Positions 7,596-14,230 of a stretch of 14,230 bases of DNA are shown here, piece by piece. The stretch spans positions 1 to 14,230 of the forward strand of contig CANHBA010000044.1 of the NCBI GenBank assembly GCA_947458985.1. Reading direction: 5' to 3'. This DNA is from Flavobacteriales bacterium. GTDB taxonomy: Bacteria > Bacteroidota > Bacteroidia > Flavobacteriales_D > Crocinitomicaceae. A model generated the notes under the pieces. It was not told the origin of the DNA. It saw only the letters and a program-made list of their open reading frames with translations, and did no database searches. The position numbers and the translations under genes are program-made. Every line of letters begins with the position of its first letter. Within the stretch, counting starts at the first letter, position 1.

Positions 7596-8104
7596 GTTTG
7601 CAAATCATCTCCATCATTTTAGGGAGCCTTACTTTAGCTTCGGCCCTTATGGTTGTGCTCAGTAAGCACCCTGTGCGTAGCGTCATTTATTTGGTCATTA
7701 CGTTTTTCTTCATTACTGCCATGTACATCATGATGAACGCACAGTTCTTGGCCATCGTCAACATGATTGTCTATGCGGGTGCCATTATGGTCTTATTCTT
7801 GTTTGTCTTGATGCTCCTGAACTTAAATAAAGAAGTAGAGCCCATGAACACCAGAGGCGCACAACTTGCTGCATTTATCGCAGGTGGCTCCTTATTTTTA
7901 GTGCTCATCACGGCGCTCAAAGACACGCTCATCCTGGGTCAAACCTACCGCCAACAAGACAACAACATTGGTTTGGTAAAAGAACTCGGCAATTTGCTTT
8001 TCTCAAAGTATATTGTTGCTTTTGAACTCACTTCCATTCTTTTCATCGCCGCTATGGTGGGCGCCATTTTGCTCGCCAAACGCGAAAAACAAATCATCGA
8101 ATAA
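7592..8104 (+). CDS. nuoJ: NADH-quinone oxidoreductase subunit J (membrane)
   Basis: Membrane subunit (170 aa) with five predicted transmembrane helices, at about residues 2-23, 30-48, 53-77, 90-109 and 141-163. The conserved VYAGAIMVLFLFVLMLLNL stretch (60-78) covers the third helix, whose pi-bulge rotation is tied to the catalytic cycle in known complex I structures. The last helix, FELTSILFIAAMVGAILLAK (144-163), is typical. It starts on the ATGA overlap with nuoI and ends 1 nt before the nuoK ATG. Confidence 0.97.
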   Translation: MSLQIISIILGSLTLASALMVVLSKHPVRSVIYLVITFFFITAMYIMMNAQFLAIVNMIVYAGAIMVLFLFVLMLLNLNKEVEPMNTRGAQLAAFIAGGSLFLVLITALKDTLILGQTYRQQDNNIGLVKELGNLLFSKYIVAFELTSILFIAAMVGAILLAKREKQIIE

Positions 8105-8105
8105 T

Positions 8106-8429
8106 ATGCAAGCTGCTTCAAGTATCGGGACCTCCCTAGACTTCTACCTTTTTGTGTCTTTTGCGCTGTTTACCATCGGAGCCATTGGCGCCATGACCCG
8201 CAAAAACATGATCGTCCTGCTGATGTGTATCGAGCTTATGCTCAATGCCGTCAACCTCATGCTCGTGACTTTCTCTACCTACTACGGCAATGGTGACGCA
8301 CAAATTTTTGTGTTTTTCACGATGGTAGTGGCTGCAGCAGAGGCAACAGTAGGTTTGTCTATCATCATTATGGCCTACCGCAACCTCAAGTCTATCGACA
8401 TCGACATGTACAACCAACTTAAAAATTAA
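8106..8429 (+). CDS. nuoK: NADH-quinone oxidoreductase subunit K (membrane)
   Basis: Small three-helix membrane subunit (107 aa) with homology to Mrp antiporter subunit C. E43 and E79 keep the 36-residue spacing of the essential E. coli Glu36 and Glu72 in the central hydrophilic axis. Surrounding motifs MIVLLMCIELMLNAVNL and VVAAAEATVGLSIII are characteristic. The frame is open upstream to about 8013 inside nuoJ. The ATG at 8106, 1 nt after the nuoJ stop, is preferred because it gives the family-typical N terminus. nuoL follows after 2 nt. Confidence 0.97.
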   Translation: MQAASSIGTSLDFYLFVSFALFTIGAIGAMTRKNMIVLLMCIELMLNAVNLMLVTFSTYYGNGDAQIFVFFTMVVAAAEATVGLSIIIMAYRNLKSIDIDMYNQLKN

Positions 8430-8431
8430 AC

Positions 8432-10360
8432 ATGGCTAAAGACCTGACGCTCCTTCTTATCATTGCGCTGCCGCTCCTTGGTTTTGCAATCAACGGACTC
8501 TTTGGCAAGAAACTGCCAAAAACAATAGTCGGTGGAATTGCCACGGCTGTTGTTTTCGTTGCATTTTTATTGGCAACCACCCTATTTTCGGGCTTACACG
8601 GCACCCAAATTGTCAAGTTGTTCAACATCATCGACTTTGATCAGCTCCAAATCAATGCCTCATTTCAAATTGATGCCTTATCCATCTGGATGACGCTCAT
8701 CATCACCGGTATTGGTTCGCTTATCCATCTATTTTCTATGGGCTACATGAGCCATGACGAAGGTTACCACAAATTCTTTACCTATTTGAATTTGTTCATT
8801 TTCTCGATGCTGCTCTTAGTACTGGGTTCAAACTATTTTGTGTTGTTCTTCGGTTGGGAAGGCGTCGGGATGTGTTCTTACCTGCTGATCAGCTTTCATT
8901 ACAACGACGCACAAAAAGGCTTGGCAAATAGCCTAGCTGGCCGAAAAGCGTTTATCATGAACCGCATTGGCGACGTCGGTTTGTTACTTGCCTTATTCAT
9001 GATTCTCGGCCAATTCCACACACTTGAGTTCATGACAATTGGCAAAGCGGTACAAGGAGATGTTGCATTGCAAGGTGGCGCCATGTTCTTTATTACGTTT
9101 TGTTTGTTCATTGCTGCAACCGGTAAAAGTGCACAAATTCCGCTCTTTACGTGGTTACCCGATGCCATGGCGGGGCCAACACCTGTTTCGGCACTCATCC
9201 ATGCCGCAACAATGGTTACCGCAGGTATTTACCTCACCGTTCGCTCCAATTTCTTATTTGAATTAGCGCCATTCACCAAAGACATCATTCTTTACGTTGG
9301 CCTCGCCACTACTCTTGTTGCAGCGTTCATGGCACTGCGTCAGAACGACATCAAAAAAGTATTGGCTTATTCAACGGTTTCACAATTAGGACTCATGTTT
9401 GTAGCGCTTGGTTTTGGTGCATACACTGTTGCACTTTTCCACGTGACCACACACGCCTTCTTCAAAGCCCTCCTTTTCTTAGGTTCTGGCTCAGTCATTC
9501 ACGGCATGCACGAAGAACAAGACATCCGTAAAATGGGTGGTTTGGCCAAACTCATGCCGCTTACCCATCTTACCTTCCTGATTGGCACCATGGCAATAGC
9601 CGGTATTCCATTCTTGTCCGGATTTTTCTCCAAAGACGAAATCATGGCGCAAGCACTGCACCACAACCCTGCAGTTTATGCAATATTGGTACTTGCCGTC
9701 ACCATGACCGCAATTTATATGTTCCGCCTTTATTTTCTTACGTTTCACGGCGCTTTCCGCGGTGGAGACTCTCTCAAAAGCAAAGTTCATGAGAGTGGTT
9801 TATCCATGACGCTTCCACTAATGGTTCTTGCAGTGTTATCTGTTTTTGGTGGTTTACTGAACCTACCTGGTTTGTTTTTCAAAAATGCAGCTCATTGGTT
9901 TGACCACTATTTAAGCCATGGTACTTTTGGTCTATCGGAGGTGCATAATGCGCACCTCGATTTCAATACATCCATTGGCCTCATGCTTTTTGCGAGCATC
10001 ATAGCCGTTGGCGTCATGATCTGGGCCTACCTCAATTACGCCAAAAAAGGATCGCTGGCTAAAGAAGATGCAGCGCTCAATGGCTGGGAACGCCTTTCCG
10101 CTCAAAAATTATACGTTGACGAAATTTACAATACAGTTTTTGTCAAACCACTTTTAACACTTTCCGAGTTTGTTGGCAAGGTTGTCGATGTTCAATTATT
10201 GCGCAATGGTGTCTATGCCATCGCAGACGGCATTCTCAATACCGCTAACCTGACCCGCAAATGGCAAACAGGTTTCTTGAGCAGCTATCTTTTCTGGATG
10301 GTATTTGGTCTGATCATTTTTGTTGCATATTACCTTTTAAAACTTTCGGTTTGGCACTAA
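8432..10360 (+). CDS. nuoL: NADH-quinone oxidoreductase subunit L (distal antiporter-like)
   Basis: Distal proton-pumping subunit (642 aa) of the Mrp-antiporter-like family. Key channel residues are visible: E143 in FGWEGVGMCSYLL, K232 in ATGKSAQIPLFTWLPDAM, and K345 in THAFFKALLFL. These correspond to E. coli Glu144, Lys229 and Lys342. The family core AGPTPVSALIHAATMVTAG and QNDIKKVLAYSTVSQLGLM is intact. The C-terminal extension (about 540-642, with LSAQKLYVDEIYN) is present and should form the long lateral helix HL with its anchoring helix, which distinguishes NuoL from NuoM and NuoN. The end overlaps the inferred nuoM start by 10 nt. Confidence 0.97.
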   Translation: MAKDLTLLLIIALPLLGFAINGLFGKKLPKTIVGGIATAVVFVAFLLATTLFSGLHGTQIVKLFNIIDFDQLQINASFQIDALSIWMTLIITGIGSLIHLFSMGYMSHDEGYHKFFTYLNLFIFSMLLLVLGSNYFVLFFGWEGVGMCSYLLISFHYNDAQKGLANSLAGRKAFIMNRIGDVGLLLALFMILGQFHTLEFMTIGKAVQGDVALQGGAMFFITFCLFIAATGKSAQIPLFTWLPDAMAGPTPVSALIHAATMVTAGIYLTVRSNFLFELAPFTKDIILYVGLATTLVAAFMALRQNDIKKVLAYSTVSQLGLMFVALGFGAYTVALFHVTTHAFFKALLFLGSGSVIHGMHEEQDIRKMGGLAKLMPLTHLTFLIGTMAIAGIPFLSGFFSKDEIMAQALHHNPAVYAILVLAVTMTAIYMFRLYFLTFHGAFRGGDSLKSKVHESGLSMTLPLMVLAVLSVFGGLLNLPGLFFKNAAHWFDHYLSHGTFGLSEVHNAHLDFNTSIGLMLFASIIAVGVMIWAYLNYAKKGSLAKEDAALNGWERLSAQKLYVDEIYNTVFVKPLLTLSEFVGKVVDVQLLRNGVYAIADGILNTANLTRKWQTGFLSSYLFWMVFGLIIFVAYYLLKLSVWH

Positions 10361-11751
10361 TTCTTTTACCCCTTGTTTTTAGTCTTGTCGCTTGGTTCAT
10401 CCCGAGTAACATCACACGTATATTTGGTTTAATTGCCAGCGCGGCAACGCTCGTCCTAAGCAGTGTAGCTGTATGCTATTTTGAGCCAAGTGAGCACCTC
10501 CTCATCGACTTCGGTCTTAGGTTTGTACGCTTCTCTATCGATAGCTTGGGCTTTACCATGATTTTACTCACCAATGCGGTTATTTTCTTGGTGTTCTTGA
10601 GTAACTTCAAAAGAAGTATCACCAATGAAAAACGCTTTACTGCGTTGGCGTTTCTGATGCAATTTGGCTTGCTTGGTGTGTTCACCACCAACACCATCCT
10701 CGGATTTTATATCTTTTGGGAACTTACCCTTTTGCCAATCTTCCTGATTCTCTATTGGTTCGGATCTTTTGACAAGCCGCGCGCTTTGCTCCAATTCTTC
10801 TTGTATACCCTCCTCGGGTCTTTGGCGATGCTGCTGTCGGTGATTGGCCTCATGCACGCCACCAACCAACAAACCTACGAAGCTCTTTTAGCCGCTGACC
10901 TCAGTTCGTTGGGCAATACAAGTATTTTCTTAATGGGCGGTTTTCTATTGGCTTTTGCCGTTAAAATCCCTTTGTTTCCATTCCATACATGGCAAGCCGA
11001 GACCTATACCAAAGCACCAACAGCTGGCACCATGCTCCTTTCTGCGATCATGCTCAAAATGGCTTTGTTTGGTCTATTGAAATGGGTTCTTCCTATTTTC
11101 GATGGAATTGCTACTGACTTCTGGCGTTGGCCTATCATCACGCTAGGCATCATCGGTGTAGTCTACGGCGCGGTTGTGGCTATTCGTCAGCAAGACCTCA
11201 AAACCTTATTTGCCTACGCTTCCTTGAGTCACTTGGGGCTTATTGCTGCTGCGCTCATGCTCAACAATTTCGACACCAACCAAATTGCAGTAGTACAAAT
11301 TGTCAATCACAGTATTGTATCTATTGGTTTGTTCTTGGCCGCTGGCATCATCGAACAACGCTTGGGCACCCGCGAACTCGGCCAACTAGGCGGTATTGCA
11401 AAAGTTGCACCGCGTTTTGCCTTCTGGTTTGCTGTACTCACTTTTGTTTCTTTATCAGTTCCGTTTACGGCTGGTTTTATCGGAGAATTCTTCTTGATCA
11501 AAGCGCTCTTCAGCGCCAATGCACTTACAGGATTCTTAGCAAGTACCACTTTGGTTTTGGGTGCAGTTTATATGCTCAAAGCTTATCAAGCACCTATGTT
11601 TGGGCCAACCATTAACGCTACTTTTGAAGACTTACATTGGTCAGAAATAGCAGTTTTTGCCATTTTGAGCATTGCTGCCATTTACCTCGGCCTGGCACCA
11701 CAGTGCCTCACCGATTTTGTTGCACACAGCCTTACCCAACCTACTCATTAA
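10351..11751 (+). CDS. nuoM: NADH-quinone oxidoreductase subunit M (antiporter-like), inferred TTG start
   Basis: Proton-pumping membrane subunit (466 aa from the chosen start). E124 in FYIFWELTLLPIFLILYW and K205 in VKIPLFPFHTWQAETY match the conserved channel Glu and Lys (E. coli Glu144 and Lys234); K236 and K244 follow in MLKMALFGLLKW. Family motifs PTAGTMLLSAIMLK, QQDLKTLFAYASLSHLGL and FTAGFIGEF are intact. Start choice: the only upstream in-frame ATG (10261) lies 100 nt inside nuoL and would add a hydrophilic, nonsense-like N terminus. The next ATG (10558) would remove the first helices. TTG at 10351 gives MALILLPLVFSLVAWF, a normal NuoM beginning, with a 10-nt overlap with nuoL. The 3' boundary is certain; the start is inferred. 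Confidence 0.93.
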   Translation: MALILLPLVFSLVAWFIPSNITRIFGLIASAATLVLSSVAVCYFEPSEHLLIDFGLRFVRFSIDSLGFTMILLTNAVIFLVFLSNFKRSITNEKRFTALAFLMQFGLLGVFTTNTILGFYIFWELTLLPIFLILYWFGSFDKPRALLQFFLYTLLGSLAMLLSVIGLMHATNQQTYEALLAADLSSLGNTSIFLMGGFLLAFAVKIPLFPFHTWQAETYTKAPTAGTMLLSAIMLKMALFGLLKWVLPIFDGIATDFWRWPIITLGIIGVVYGAVVAIRQQDLKTLFAYASLSHLGLIAAALMLNNFDTNQIAVVQIVNHSIVSIGLFLAAGIIEQRLGTRELGQLGGIAKVAPRFAFWFAVLTFVSLSVPFTAGFIGEFFLIKALFSANALTGFLASTTLVLGAVYMLKAYQAPMFGPTINATFEDLHWSEIAVFAILSIAAIYLGLAPQCLTDFVAHSLTQPTH

Positions 11752-11759
11752 TTCACATC

Positions 11760-13091
11760 ATGGATAGTATCGTTATTCTTTTTATCAGTGGCCTTCTCGG
11801 ACTTTTTGTAGGAATGCAAAAAAAGCCGCTCTTTTCAATTTTCATTGCCAGTCTGGGCTTAATTGGTGCGGGTGTTGCTGCTTATTTCAAAGGGTCTTAT
11901 GTTTCACCATTTGCGTCCTATGCTCAATTTATCCCTACGCAAGGTCTTGTCATTATCTTGTTGTGTGCCGTGACCCTACTCGCTATGCTTGGTGGTTACA
12001 AACGTTATAAGAGCGATGACGAACACACAGGTGATTACTTTGCATTGATCCTCTTTTCAGTTTGTGGTGCCATTATTATGGCACAACCCAACGACCTCAT
12101 GCTATTTTTTATTGGTTTAGAAATCCTATCTATTCCAATTTATGTATTAGTTGGCATCGAAAAAGGGAGCAGTCGTTCTGCAGAAGCTGCCGTTAAATAT
12201 TTCTTCACGGGGTCTTTTGCCTCGGCTATTCTTCTTTTTGGAATTGCCTTATTATATGGCGCCACCGGAAGTTTTCAAATCATTGAAATACAATCTAACT
12301 TAGCTATAGGTATTTGGCAAAGCCCAATGGCAATTATCGGTAGCTTATTCTTACTAGCTGGCTTTACTTTTAAAATTGGCGCTGTTCCTTTTCATTTTTG
12401 GGGCCCAGACGTCTATGACGGAGCATCCAACTCTGTGCTCATGTACATGTCTACCGTTGTTAAAATTGCCGGTATCTATGCCATCATCAACGTTTTCGGA
12501 CAAGTCTTTAGAGATTCCTATGCATTCTGGATTGACCTCATTTGTATCATCATTGTGCTTTCCATGTTCTATGGTTACATCACTGCCTGGAAACAAACCA
12601 GCTTCAGAAGACTCATTGCCTATTCTTCTATCGCAAATGCGGGTCTTATGCTTTTTGCATTAGCGGATATCCACAACAGCAACATTTTCTTGTTTGTAAC
12701 AGCTTATGCCGTTGCAACCATCGCCTTGGTAGTGGTCAATTTTGCTGTCAATGATGACACCGACAGCTTAGCTAATTGGGAAGGCATCGCTTGGAGAAAT
12801 CCGGTGATTGGCGTTGCTCTTGTCTTGGCACTCTTCTCTTTAGCAGGTATTCCTCCGTTTGCAGGTTTCTTCGGTAAATTCTCTTTGTTATGGTCCGCTG
12901 CGCCGCATGTGCCTTACACCGCTATTTTAGCGCTCATCGCATCTGTAATTGGTGCTTTTGTCTATCTACGCCTGATGATCAGCGCACTCAAAAAACCGAA
13001 AGTAACCATGCCTATTCACTTGTCTTTTGAACAAGTTCTTGTTTTGGTCTTGACCTCACTTACCACAATTGGGGCTCTTTATTTCATTTAA
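11760..13091 (+). CDS. nuoN: NADH-quinone oxidoreductase subunit N (antiporter-like)
   Basis: Third antiporter-like membrane subunit (443 aa; E. coli 485). E121 (FFIGLEILSIPIYVL), K146 (AEAAVKYFFTGSFASA) and K205 (AGFTFKIGAVPFHFW) sit at a constant 12-residue offset from the E. coli residues Glu133, Lys158 and Lys217, so the proton path is conserved. GPDVYDGASNSVLMYMSTV, RLIAYSSIANAGLML and LAGIPPFAGFFGKF are family hallmarks. The ATG at 11760, 8 nt after the nuoM stop, was preferred to earlier in-frame TTG/GTG codons inside nuoM because it gives a hydrophobic first helix. Last nuo gene. No terminator-like hairpin with a T run is seen in the 47 nt that follow. Confidence 0.96.
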   Translation: MDSIVILFISGLLGLFVGMQKKPLFSIFIASLGLIGAGVAAYFKGSYVSPFASYAQFIPTQGLVIILLCAVTLLAMLGGYKRYKSDDEHTGDYFALILFSVCGAIIMAQPNDLMLFFIGLEILSIPIYVLVGIEKGSSRSAEAAVKYFFTGSFASAILLFGIALLYGATGSFQIIEIQSNLAIGIWQSPMAIIGSLFLLAGFTFKIGAVPFHFWGPDVYDGASNSVLMYMSTVVKIAGIYAIINVFGQVFRDSYAFWIDLICIIIVLSMFYGYITAWKQTSFRRLIAYSSIANAGLMLFALADIHNSNIFLFVTAYAVATIALVVVNFAVNDDTDSLANWEGIAWRNPVIGVALVLALFSLAGIPPFAGFFGKFSLLWSAAPHVPYTAILALIASVIGAFVYLRLMISALKKPKVTMPIHLSFEQVLVLVLTSLTTIGALYFI

Positions 13092-13138
13092 AGCGCAACA
13101 TCCCAACCTTTTGCTGTACCTTTTCGTCTCTTAACGGT

Positions 13139-13693
13139 ATGGTTTCAGACGCTGAACTTTATGAGCAACTTATCCAAGACTGCGTGCGCAAAGATGTGCG
13201 TGCTCAGCATAAGCTGTACGATCTTTTTGCGCCAGCCATGTTCAAGATTTGCCTACGTTACGCTGCAGACCGCAGCAGCGCACAAGATATCTTTCAAGAT
13301 GCCTTTGTAAAAGTTTTTCAAAATATACACAAAATCAAACAAGCCAGCCACCTACCTGGATGGGTCAAACGTGTTTTTGTGTACACCGCTATAGACGCCT
13401 TACGCGCTCAAGCCAAATTCAGGCAACACATCGACATTGAAACGGCCTATCAAGTCGAAACCAACATACCCGGTATAGAGACCCAATTAGCAACCGCTGA
13501 TATTATGGCTTTAGTTCAAAAACTTCCTGCGCGTGCGCGCTTGGTTTTCAACTTATACGTCATGGAAGGTTTCGCGCACAAAGAAATTGCCGAGTTGCTT
13601 TCCATCAATGAAGGCACCTCTAAATCACAGCTCTTTGAAGCCAAAAAAGCTTTGCAAAAAGCCTTGCACCAACAAGATAAAATGATCAGCTAA
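13139..13693 (+). CDS. ECF-type RNA polymerase sigma factor
   Basis: A 184-aa sigma-70 family protein with only regions 2 and 4. Region 2 spans about residues 20-90 (LYDLFAPAMFKICLRYA, SAQDIFQDAFVKVFQNI, GWVKRVFVYTAIDALR) and would bind core polymerase and the -10 element. After a linker (91-120), region 4 spans about 122-176 (LVQKLPARARLVFNLYVMEG, then the helix-turn-helix HKEIAELLSINEGTSKSQL) for -35 recognition. Length and layout are typical of Bacteroidota ECF factors. The ATG at 13139 gives a normal N terminus; no clear ribosome-binding site precedes it. The stop TAA directly abuts the next ATG, so it is almost certainly co-translated with the downstream membrane protein, which is probably its regulator. 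Its regulon cannot be told from sequence. Confidence 0.95.
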   Translation: MVSDAELYEQLIQDCVRKDVRAQHKLYDLFAPAMFKICLRYAADRSSAQDIFQDAFVKVFQNIHKIKQASHLPGWVKRVFVYTAIDALRAQAKFRQHIDIETAYQVETNIPGIETQLATADIMALVQKLPARARLVFNLYVMEGFAHKEIAELLSINEGTSKSQLFEAKKALQKALHQQDKMIS

Positions 13694-14221
13694 ATGAAGC
13701 AACTAGACGACTTCGAAAAATACCTGCGCGATCAGCTGAAGGGCCATGTAGAGCCAGAACCCTTGATGTGGCAAAGGCTTACCGATGCACTCGGACGCGT
13801 GCAACCCTGGTATGCCCGCAGCGCCTTTAAATATGCCCTCACTGCTTTTGGCTCTCTGCTCGTTGGCGTCATCACTACCTACACCTACCTCGAGCAAAAA
13901 AATGATGCCCAAATCAATTCATCCGTACGCGATTCAAAAAGCAAAACCGTTGAGGTAACTCAAAAGCTACAAACTGCTGCGGTTAATAGTTTACATACCA
14001 ATTTGAAAAGCAATAATGATCTAATTCTGCTCTCAAAGATCAAAGTCGAACAAGATACATCTCTAGTTAACAAACGATATCCTCTTCAAAAGGAGGCGTA
14101 TTCTGGTGACGGCAATGAAATTCAAAATCAGACCGAAATTCGAGATCTAATTACAAGACCAAGAGGTATAACTGCTGGTCTTGCAATGAAATTCAAAATC
14201 AGACCGAAATTCGAGATCTAA
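13694..14221 (+). CDS. putative single-pass anti-sigma/envelope protein; 3' end lies in an out-of-frame repeat
   Basis: The visible frame gives 175 aa. Residues 1-45 are hydrophilic and contain FEKYLRDQLKGHVEPEPLMW followed by QRLTDALG, a pattern I associate with proteins encoded right after ECF sigma factors in Bacteroidota. A transmembrane helix follows at about 46-66 (YALTAFGSLLVGVITTYTYL). The rest is a polar, Ser/Asn/Lys-rich, probably periplasmic region. No zinc-binding anti-sigma motif (HxxxCxxC) is present. Start abuts the sigma stop (TAAATG). The last 12 codons (AMKFKIRPKFEI and stop) come from a second copy of a repeat read in another frame. The natural C terminus is therefore probably missing, either broken by the duplication or lying past the window; many relatives are longer and some carry a C-terminal beta-barrel. 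Anti-sigma function is inferred from context. Confidence 0.6.
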   Translation: MKQLDDFEKYLRDQLKGHVEPEPLMWQRLTDALGRVQPWYARSAFKYALTAFGSLLVGVITTYTYLEQKNDAQINSSVRDSKSKTVEVTQKLQTAAVNSLHTNLKSNNDLILLSKIKVEQDTSLVNKRYPLQKEAYSGDGNEIQNQTEIRDLITRPRGITAGLAMKFKIRPKFEI

Positions 14222-14230
14222 TTACAAGAC
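14112..14230 (+). repeat. direct repeat, 48-bp identical copies at 71-bp period, reaching the window end
   Basis: Positions 14112-14159 and 14183-14230 are identical for 48 bp, separated by a 23-bp spacer. The second copy is cut by the window edge, so the identity may be longer and more units may follow. The period of 71 is not a multiple of three. Copy 1 is read as NEIQNQTEIRDLITR, while copy 2 is read as MKFKIRPKFEI then stop. Each copy also has an internal GAAATTC pair 18 nt apart (14117 and 14135 in copy 1). Confidence 0.95.
14154..14183. repeat. inverted repeat spanning the repeat spacer
   Basis: CAAGACC (14154-14160) and GGTCTTG (14177-14183) are perfect 7-bp reverse complements flanking a 16-nt loop, AAGAGGTATAACTGCT. 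The left arm is the end of copy 1 and the right arm runs into the start of copy 2, so a hairpin could form exactly across the junction. There is no T run after it, so it is not an intrinsic terminator. Confidence 0.5.

Noticed and set aside
10261..10350. ATG at 10261 as the nuoM start
   Set aside because: It would add 30 residues with no NuoM similarity, encoded by nuoL codons in another frame.
11127..11615. A 162-codon plus-strand frame overlapping nuoM
   Set aside because: Cys/His/Arg-rich translation with no domain, fully inside conserved nuoM motifs; a shadow frame.
13117..13124. TACCTTTT as a possible sigma-gene promoter -7 element
   Set aside because: The final G of TAnnTTTG is missing and no TTG/TTTG sits at the proper distance upstream.
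14115..14150. 11-codon frame MKFKIRPKFEI in each repeat copy as a small peptide gene
   Set aside because: Too short, no ribosome-binding site, and its sequence is fully explained by the repeat lying inside a larger coding frame.

Overview
The window carries a complete 14-gene operon for respiratory complex I (NADH:quinone oxidoreductase, nuoA to nuoN, positions 548-13091). It is flanked on the left by the 3' end of an outer-membrane beta-barrel gene and on the right by an ECF sigma factor with a putative anti-sigma/envelope protein gene. Everything reads on the + strand. Several traits point to a Bacteroidota genome: the TAAATTTG element (TAnnTTTG-type -7 box) upstream of nuoA, mostly absent Shine-Dalgarno sequences, a short NuoG without the molybdopterin-type domain, NuoD ending in AGELDA, and an ECF sigma gene abutting a single-pass protein with an EPEP..MW N-terminal motif. 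A flavobacterium-like lineage is possible, but no finer placement can be supported.

Layout. Positions 3-413: end of the beta-barrel gene, closed by a strong intrinsic terminator (436-463). Positions 464-547: leader with a putative nuo promoter and a small inverted repeat. Positions 548-13091: nuoA, B, C, D, E, F, G, H, I, J, K, L, M, N, tightly packed with overlaps or gaps of at most 15 nt. Positions 13139-13693: ECF sigma factor. Positions 13694 to the window end: membrane-anchored putative anti-sigma protein, whose apparent 3' end lies in a 71-bp-period direct repeat.

How the genes work together. NuoE, F and G form the NADH-oxidising module: FMN and NADH sites in NuoF, and clusters N1a, N3, N1b, N5 and N4. 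NuoB, C, D and I form the arm that passes electrons through N6a, N6b and N2 to quinone at the NuoD/NuoB/NuoH interface. NuoA, H, J, K, L, M and N are the membrane arm, and the proton-path acidic and lysine residues are present in NuoH, K, L, M and N. All ligands expected for a working enzyme are present. NuoG is the exception in architecture: it stops shortly after the N4 cluster region.

The complex I operon itself is ordinary. The spots that merit a second look are the short NuoG with a CxxC...CxxC tail, the TTG start inferred for nuoM, the absence of a terminator between nuoN and the sigma gene, and above all the out-of-frame tandem repeat that ends the putative anti-sigma gene at the right edge. 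I saw no tRNA, rRNA, CRISPR array, insertion sequence or clearly new system.
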